A stretch of DNA of 37,148 nucleotides, taken from Bacteroidales bacterium (lineage in GTDB: Bacteria > Bacteroidota > Bacteroidia > Bacteroidales > F082). The notes below the pieces were generated by a model, which was not told the DNA's origin, ran no database searches, and worked only from the letters and a program-made list of their open reading frames with translations. Both the position numbers and the translations under genes were made by a program. Positions 32,824-37,148 of the stretch are shown here, piece by piece; the stretch's first letter is position 1, and every line of letters begins with the position of its first letter. The stretch is taken from the NCBI GenBank assembly GCA_017616735.1, contig JAFZXP010000049.1, forward strand, positions 1 through 37,148, read 5' to 3'.

Positions 32824-33232
32824 TAATTGACGCCATATACGATTGCAGGATGATCGTCGCGCTAATCGTATCCACGAGTTCCTTGTTCTGCCTTGCCTTT
32901 TTGCCCAAACCGGCGTCAATCATGGTTTGATGCGCCATCACCGAGGTAAATCGCTCATCAAAACGCTTCACCGTCATGTCGGGCAATGCTTTGCGCAACT
33001 GTTTCAAAAACGGTTCGATATACTGCGCCGACTCCGACGGATTGTTGTGCATGTCTTTCGGCTCGCCCACCACAATCTCGTCAACTTGCTCATTTTTCAC
33101 GTAATCCTGGATAAAAGCAACCAAATCGCAAGCCCTAACTGTTGTCAAACCGTTGGCTATAATGCGCAGCGGATCGGTCACGGCCACGCCGCAACGCTTT
33201 CTGCCATAATCGATTGCCATTATCCTACCCAT
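32819..33232 (-). CDS. ruvX: Putative pre-16S rRNA nuclease / Holliday junction resolvase-like protein YqgF
   Basis: A 137-residue RNase H-fold protein: G-R-I-M-A-I-D-Y-G-R-K-R-C-G-V-A at the start with the catalytic Asp, E-I-V-V-G-E-P near residue 58, V-K-R-F-D-E-R-F-T-S near residue 90 and a final V-D-T-I-S-A-T-I-I-L. YqgF acts in 16S rRNA 5' maturation in E. coli. I chose the ATG at 33232 over one at 33253. A TAATTTTG box (33251-33258, minus strand) lies upstream, divergent from the tRNA promoter. Confidence 0.92.
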   Translation of the reverse strand: MGRIMAIDYGRKRCGVAVTDPLRIIANGLTTVRACDLVAFIQDYVKNEQVDEIVVGEPKDMHNNPSESAQYIEPFLKQLRKALPDMTVKRFDERFTSVMAHQTMIDAGLGKKARQNKELVDTISATIILQSYMASIS

Positions 33233-33250
33233 CTTTGAAAATAATTTTTG

Positions 33251-33258
33251 CAAAATTA
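33251..33258 (-). promoter_or_regulatory. -7 box of ruvX
   Basis: The minus strand reads TAATTTTG, 18 bases upstream of the ATG, in the 83-base gap shared with the divergent tRNA promoter. Confidence 0.5.
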
Positions 33259-33265
33259 TAAAAAA

Positions 33266-33298
33266 TTTGCGGACGTATTAAAAAAATTCGTACCTTTG
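33266..33298 (+). promoter_or_regulatory. Promoter of tRNA-His
   Basis: TTTG (33266-33269) and TACCTTTG (33291-33298) with 21 bases between them match the Bacteroidota -33/-7 consensus. The tRNA starts 18 bases after the -7 box. Confidence 0.75.
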
Positions 33299-33315
33299 CA
33301 GCCGCAAACCCAGAT

Positions 33316-33390
33316 GGTAGATGTAGCTCAGCTGGTTAGAGTACCGGATTGTGGTTCCGTGGGTCGTGGGTTCGAATCCCACCTTCTACC
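33316..33390 (+). tRNA. tRNA-His (anticodon GTG)
   Basis: A cloverleaf folds with D arm GCTC/GAGT, anticodon loop TTGTGGT (anticodon GTG) and T arm GTGGG-TTCGAAT-CCCAC. The extra 5' G (33316) facing C73 is the identity mark of tRNA-His. CCA is not encoded. Two stem mismatches are visible: T-T at the sixth acceptor pair and C-T at the first anticodon-stem pair. The dapD gene ends 2 bases away on the other strand. Confidence 0.95.
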
Positions 33391-33391
33391 C

Positions 33392-34201
33392 TCAAACTTG
33401 AACATCTCTTAACGCTTCGTTGAGAGATGTTTTTTTATCGGTCGAATCGTTTCTCTTCTTGATTATCAACGCACAAGCCACCTGGAAGTCGCCTGCCGGG
33501 AAGTGCTTTGTATACGATCCTGGCACCACCACCGAACGCGCCGGCACCACACCTTTGTATTCCTTAATCTCTGGCCCTGTCACATCCAAAATCTTCGTCG
33601 ATTGCGTGATGACGGTGTTCGCGCCAAGCACAGCTTCTTCTTCAATTCTCACACCTTCCACCACAATGCAACGCGACCCGATGAAACAGTTATCCTCTAT
33701 GATAACAGGTGCTGCCTGCACAGGTTCCAAAACTCCGCCAATGCCGACGCCGCCGCTCAGATGCACGTTTTTGCCAATCTGCGCGCACGATCCCACCGTA
33801 GCCCATGTATCGACCATGGTGCCGCTGTCGACGTAAGCACCTATATTAATATATGAAGGCATAAGCACAGCGCCACGGTTGATGAAAGCGCCGTAACGCA
33901 CTGTCGCCGGAGGCACCACACGCACTCCAGCCTGCTCAAAACCACCCTTCAACGGAATCTTGTCGTAATACTCGAAGATGCCGCTTTTGGACACCTCCAT
34001 ATCGTTGATCGGGAAAAACATTATGACGGCTTTCTTCAGCCATTCATTTACAACCCATTGGTTATCAATCTTTTCAGCGATTCTTATTTCTCCTTTATCA
34101 AGAAGCCTAACCACCTCGCGGATAGCCTCACGAATCTCGTTTTTGGCCAGCAGCGTGCGGTCGTCCCATGCTTTTTCGATGATATTTTGCAAATTATTCA
34201 T
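33392..34201 (-). CDS. dapD: Tetrahydrodipicolinate N-succinyltransferase
   Basis: A 269-residue left-handed beta-helix enzyme of the lysine/meso-DAP pathway, which supplies MurE. Hexapeptide repeats run through the middle (A-F-I-N-R-G-A-V-L-M-P-S-Y-I-N-I-G-A-Y-V), with G-T-M-V-D-T-W-A-T-V-G-S, G-G-V-G-I-G-G-V-L-E-P and E-D-N-C-F-I-G-S. The start at 34201 (M-N-N-L-Q-N-I-I-E) follows a TATCTTTG box; an in-frame Met at 34219 would overlap the box. Its last codons overlap, on the other strand, the terminator of tRNA-His. Confidence 0.95.
   Translation of the reverse strand: MNNLQNIIEKAWDDRTLLAKNEIREAIREVVRLLDKGEIRIAEKIDNQWVVNEWLKKAVIMFFPINDMEVSKSGIFEYYDKIPLKGGFEQAGVRVVPPATVRYGAFINRGAVLMPSYINIGAYVDSGTMVDTWATVGSCAQIGKNVHLSGGVGIGGVLEPVQAAPVIIEDNCFIGSRCIVVEGVRIEEEAVLGANTVITQSTKILDVTGPEIKEYKGVVPARSVVVPGSYTKHFPAGDFQVACALIIKKRNDSTDKKTSLNEALRDVQV
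33401..33436 (+). terminator. Rho-independent terminator of tRNA-His inside the dapD coding end
   Basis: AACATCTCTTAACG (33401-33414) pairs with CGTTGAGAGATGTT (33418-33431) over 14 positions (one G-U) with a CTT loop, followed by seven T (33430-33436). The same bases encode the last dapD residues on the minus strand. Confidence 0.85.
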
Positions 34202-34216
34202 ATCTGAAATTTTTTG

Positions 34217-34224
34217 CAAAGATA
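34217..34224 (-). promoter_or_regulatory. -7 box of dapD
   Basis: The minus strand reads TATCTTTG, 15 bases before the dapD ATG and 4 bases after the stop of surface gene F. Confidence 0.55.
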
Positions 34225-34228
34225 CAAA

Positions 34229-35899
34229 TTATTTATCATCCCCAGCACGCACCGCTCTCACAGGCCGTCCTTGGTTGCGAATGAATTCAACTACAGACAC
34301 ATGAGGATTTCCGAGAGTATCATAGGCTATATACTCCTTCTCGCTTGCCAATTCGAGGTGGTCCATCGATCCTCCATTACCTGAATAGTCTGGGTCATCG
34401 AAAAATAGTATATACGCTCGGTACGGGTAGTCTGAGTCGATTTCGTTCGACCAGTATTCACCATGGGGCAAATTTCCACAACCGAAATAAAACGAGTGCA
34501 TAGGGCCGCCGTAAACTCCGGCAAAAGGCAGGAAGATGCTTTTATCTGTGTAGCCTTCCGCTTTCCCAGTAAATCGCACGCCTCCTATGCCGTTCACCAC
34601 ATCCCTCGTTTGGGTAGTTTCATTGATAAGAGTCCTCCATTCTTCTCTTGTAGGTATGTGCCAACCATTGCCCCATTTGGCCACAGCCACGTCATCATTA
34701 TTAAATTCGGTATCCAGCATGGTAACTCCGTCTGGTCCCCCTACCACTTCTCCGTTTGGCCCAGTCACATCTCCTCCCTCATAGGCGAAATAGGCGGCTT
34801 TGTTGTTATACTTGAAAAACCCCAGATTGGGCTTACCATTAGAACCAAGTTCGTGGTGAAGCGTATCATCAGAACTATATCCAGACCCTTCTGCAGTGAT
34901 CCATGCAGAAGAAGGATTCTTTGGATAAAACTTAGGGTTGAAGGCATATTTATAGGAATGCCAGCAGTATGTAGTCTTGGGTTCGGTTTCTGCCCAAGCG
35001 AAGAAGGTGCCGAAGCCCTCATGCGTGCATGAGCCTATGTTGCAGGCAGCCCACAAGCGCTTGCTCGAAAGTCCGAGATCAACCCATTCAATCCCCACCG
35101 ATATGCCATGGTATCCTCCATAGAAGGAATTGGCTTCTATGGCAGGCAGGGTGATGGTCTGGTCAATAGGATTACCAGTGGCGCCGTTGATGTAAGAAAC
35201 CGTAGCATCCGTCTCATCCTGCGGCAGCAGTATGGCCCACCTCTCGGCTGGATCAGAGTTTTTACGCTTATGGAGCGTTATCGCTCCAGTTGCATCGGTT
35301 GGTGTGATACCAGGGTTTACAGCGTCAAAGCTGATGGTTGCCGTGGTCTTCATCCCCGAAATCGTGACGGCAGTATTAGTTGTAGATGGCGTTGGCCAAG
35401 CCATGAATTTAGCCAAGCCGCACTTGTTCTCGAGCATACAGACATAGGCCGAGATGCCGTTATTGTACAATGTGGTCGAGTGGCCATAAGATACGATAGG
35501 GAGTGTGACCGACTGATCGGCGATACTAACGGTGAATTCTGTAGTTTCGTTTATCGCAGGTGTTGTGCTCGGCGTTAATTTACCCAGATAGTAGAAATGC
35601 AGGTAGTCGGTTTCCACCGGGTCGGCTACCAAACCGCTGAACGAACCGTTATGGTACTCCAGCTTGCCTCTGTATTTGCCGGTGTTGCCCACGTAGATGA
35701 TGTCGCCTTCTTCATAAATAACAGCACCCGTGCCAGGATACACGGTATCCATATCACGGCCTCCTCCTACTCTCATGGTGATGCGAACCCATTTGCTGAC
35801 GACAGGCGTGTCGTGCGTGGCTGGTGATTCCTGTTTTTTGCACTGGTTCATGCCGAGAACCACTGCTATAGTTACAAAAAATATAATGAGTTTTTTCAT
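34229..35899 (-). CDS. Surface family protein F: stand-alone lipoprotein with fimbrillin-like and FISUMP-like domains
   Basis: A 556-residue lipoprotein. Its own signal peptide (M-K-K-L-I-I-F-F-V-T) ends in lipobox G-M-N-Q-C-K-K (Cys 20). The middle domain has Y-E-E-G-D-I-I-Y-V-G, H-F-Y-Y-L-G, N-K-C-G-L-A-K-F and W-A-I-L-L-P-Q, as in A, C and D. From residue ~265 it has a FISUMP-type domain: V-D-L-G-L, L-W-A-A-C-N-I-G, F-F-A-W-A-E-T, G-N-G-W-H-I-P-T-R-E-E-W, F-L-P-F-A-G and a final G-R-P-V-R-A-V-R. The parts fused onto its N terminus in A-D are here a separate gene 40 bases upstream. Confidence 0.78.
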   Translation of the reverse strand: MKKLIIFFVTIAVVLGMNQCKKQESPATHDTPVVSKWVRITMRVGGGRDMDTVYPGTGAVIYEEGDIIYVGNTGKYRGKLEYHNGSFSGLVADPVETDYLHFYYLGKLTPSTTPAINETTEFTVSIADQSVTLPIVSYGHSTTLYNNGISAYVCMLENKCGLAKFMAWPTPSTTNTAVTISGMKTTATISFDAVNPGITPTDATGAITLHKRKNSDPAERWAILLPQDETDATVSYINGATGNPIDQTITLPAIEANSFYGGYHGISVGIEWVDLGLSSKRLWAACNIGSCTHEGFGTFFAWAETEPKTTYCWHSYKYAFNPKFYPKNPSSAWITAEGSGYSSDDTLHHELGSNGKPNLGFFKYNNKAAYFAYEGGDVTGPNGEVVGGPDGVTMLDTEFNNDDVAVAKWGNGWHIPTREEWRTLINETTQTRDVVNGIGGVRFTGKAEGYTDKSIFLPFAGVYGGPMHSFYFGCGNLPHGEYWSNEIDSDYPYRAYILFFDDPDYSGNGGSMDHLELASEKEYIAYDTLGNPHVSVVEFIRNQGRPVRAVRAGDDK

Positions 35900-35939
35900 G
35901 GTTTTATTTTTTGAGACGCGATGAATAACATCTTTACAG

Positions 35940-36248
35940 TTAATAATCTAAGGTCTTTTTACGTTTCCGCACAACATAGCAAACTCCCGCGCCTATCATT
36001 ATCAACAGCCCTTCTCCAAGCGGAACCGTCTGTCCAAAATGTTGGTTATAAAGGTGGTAGGTAACGTTGTCTTCGTCACCAAAATGTTGGTTCGTCAGGT
36101 TGTAATACAGGCAGTCCTCCGTACGGAGTCCATATTCCGCGTCAGGATAGAAAAAAAAGTCGATATTCTGTGCGTTAGCCGGCAATCCAAGACCTATGAC
36201 AAACAATGCTGAAATCAGCAAAGCCCTAATATTTACAAGCTTTTTCAT
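35940..36248 (-). CDS. Small exported protein with P-L-G-E-G-L-L tail motif (stand-alone form of the A-D N terminus)
   Basis: A 102-residue protein: signal peptide (M-K-K-L-V-N, ends A-N-A-Q), a short variable region with N-I-D-F-F-F, a twice-seen N-Q-H-F-G, then V-P-L-G-E-G-L-L and a hydrophobic helix ending R-K-R-K-K (~75-98) four residues before the stop. The motif-helix-basic layout resembles C-terminal sorting signals of the PEP-CTERM kind, but the motif is not one I can name. I chose the ATG at 36248. It lies between two lipoprotein genes on the same strand, probably one operon. No sorting protease is visible in the window. Confidence 0.65.
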   Translation of the reverse strand: MKKLVNIRALLISALFVIGLGLPANAQNIDFFFYPDAEYGLRTEDCLYYNLTNQHFGDEDNVTYHLYNQHFGQTVPLGEGLLIMIGAGVCYVVRKRKKTLDY

Positions 36249-36279
36249 TATAATTTTCAAAATGATTAAATACTCGCTT

Positions 36280-37148
36280 TCAAGGCCGCAAAGGCGCCGT
36301 CTCACGCACAGCCCTCACAGGGCGGCCTTCGTTGCGAATGAATCCTACATCATCTGAACCAGAATCATCCGCGCTCTTCACACCAAGATGCTCCATATCT
36401 CCTCCGCCACCTTCAAAGTCTGGGTCATCGAAATATAGTGAATACGCTTGGTATGGTTTTTCTGAGTCGATTTCGTTCGACCAGTATTCACCCACGGGCA
36501 GATTTCCCGAACCGTAATAAGACGAGTGTTGAGGACCGCTATAAAAACCGGCAAAGGGCAGAAAGATGCTGTTGCCGTTCTCTTTAGAGATGAACCGTAT
36601 GCCTCCTATGCCGTTCACCACTTCCCTTGTTTGGGTTGTTCCTGTTTTCAGTTCATTCCATTCATCTACTGTAGGCATGCGCCAACCATTGCCCATAATG
36701 GCCAAAGCCGCGTCGTCACCGAGTTCCAGGGTGGTTTTACCGTCGGGAGTATCGAATGATTCCGGGAGCCAGTCGTCTTGGGTGTTATACTTAGTGAGCC
36801 ACAGATTTGGTCCATTATCACCATCTTCCCAGTGAATTGTATCACCATCGGTTGGATCAGGGTCTTGGGCAAACGCGTAGTGACTCCAGCAGTATGCTTT
36901 CTTTGATGCGGTTTCGCCCCAAGCGAAGAATTTGCCGTAACCCTCGTGCGTGCATGAGCCTACGTTGCAGGTAGCCCATAGCACTGAAAGACCAAGGTCA
37001 ACATATTCGAGTCCCACCGATATGCCGTTGTATCCACCATAGTAAGTGTTGGCTTTTATGGTAGGCATGTAGATGGTCTGGGCAACATCATGGTTTTCTG
37101 CGTCTTTGTATGAGACTGTGGCTTCTTCCACCGAACTCTGCGGCAGCA
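36280..37148 (-). CDS. Surface family protein H, C-terminal part (gene leaves at the right edge)
   Basis: The frame is open to the right edge, where it begins L-P-Q, the end of the W-A-I-L-L-P-Q motif of the middle domain. The rest is a FISUMP-type domain close to gene F: Y-V-D-L-G-L, L-W-A-T-C-N-V-G, F-F-A-W-G-E-T, G-N-G-W-R-M-P-T-V-D-E-W, F-L-P-F-A-G and G-R-P-V-R-A-V-R. The N terminus is outside the window, so whether it is fused or split cannot be told. It stops 31 bases before the small protein gene. Confidence 0.78.
   Translation of the reverse strand, partial: LPQSSVEEATVSYKDAENHDVAQTIYMPTIKANTYYGGYNGISVGLEYVDLGLSVLWATCNVGSCTHEGYGKFFAWGETASKKAYCWSHYAFAQDPDPTDGDTIHWEDGDNGPNLWLTKYNTQDDWLPESFDTPDGKTTLELGDDAALAIMGNGWRMPTVDEWNELKTGTTQTREVVNGIGGIRFISKENGNSIFLPFAGFYSGPQHSSYYGSGNLPVGEYWSNEIDSEKPYQAYSLYFDDPDFEGGGGDMEHLGVKSADDSGSDDVGFIRNEGRPVRAVRETAPLRP

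Overview
The window looks like chromosomal DNA of a Bacteroidales (Bacteroidota) bacterium, probably host- or gut-associated and uncultured. The evidence is the division and cell wall (dcw) gene order mraZ-rsmH-ftsL-ftsI-murE-mraY-murD-ftsW-murG-murC-ftsQ-ftsA-ftsZ, start sites without clear Shine-Dalgarno sequences, repeated TAnnTTTG -7 boxes, a short-chain-type threonine dehydrogenase, a DUF5618 gene, an ORF6N gene and fimbrillin/FISUMP-like surface lipoproteins.

Layout. 1-2306: 3' end of tdh, a Na+/Ca2+ exchanger, and on the minus strand a DUF2147 protein and purN. 2334-19145: one long minus-strand operon running from mraZ to ftsZ, ending in a secreted deacetylase-like gene one base after ftsZ. 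The operon is ordinary except at murD, where the slot holds only a 178-codon C-terminal remnant that has lost the ligase core and its D-glutamate contact residues. 19146-19380: control region with two MraZ boxes, three TTATCAACA nonamers and a heptamer-repeat hairpin, then engB on the plus strand. 19973-20734: an ORF6N gene bounded by 29-bp direct repeats, one of which forms the end of engB. 20912-31601: four complete paralogous surface genes and one 5'-truncated one, interrupted by a small plus-strand island (DUF5618 gene and an antitoxin fragment). 31622-34201: TPR lipoprotein, def, ruvX, tRNA-His and dapD. 34229-37148: more members of the surface family, here split into a short membrane-tail protein and a separate lipoprotein.

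The surface family is the main accessory content. Four genes encode a signal peptide, a short stretch with a P-(L/I/V)-G-S-G-L-L hydrophobic tail ending in basic residues, a second hydrophobic segment ending in a lipobox Cys, a fimbrillin-like domain and a swappable C-terminal domain. At 34229-36248 the first two parts and the rest are separate neighbouring genes, which suggests the long proteins are fusions of a two-gene unit.

A second recurrent pattern is arrays of degenerate 7-bp repeats in intergenic gaps. Three of them supply the stop codons of ftsI, rsmH and ruvX. All family assignments come from reading the sequence; no database search was run.
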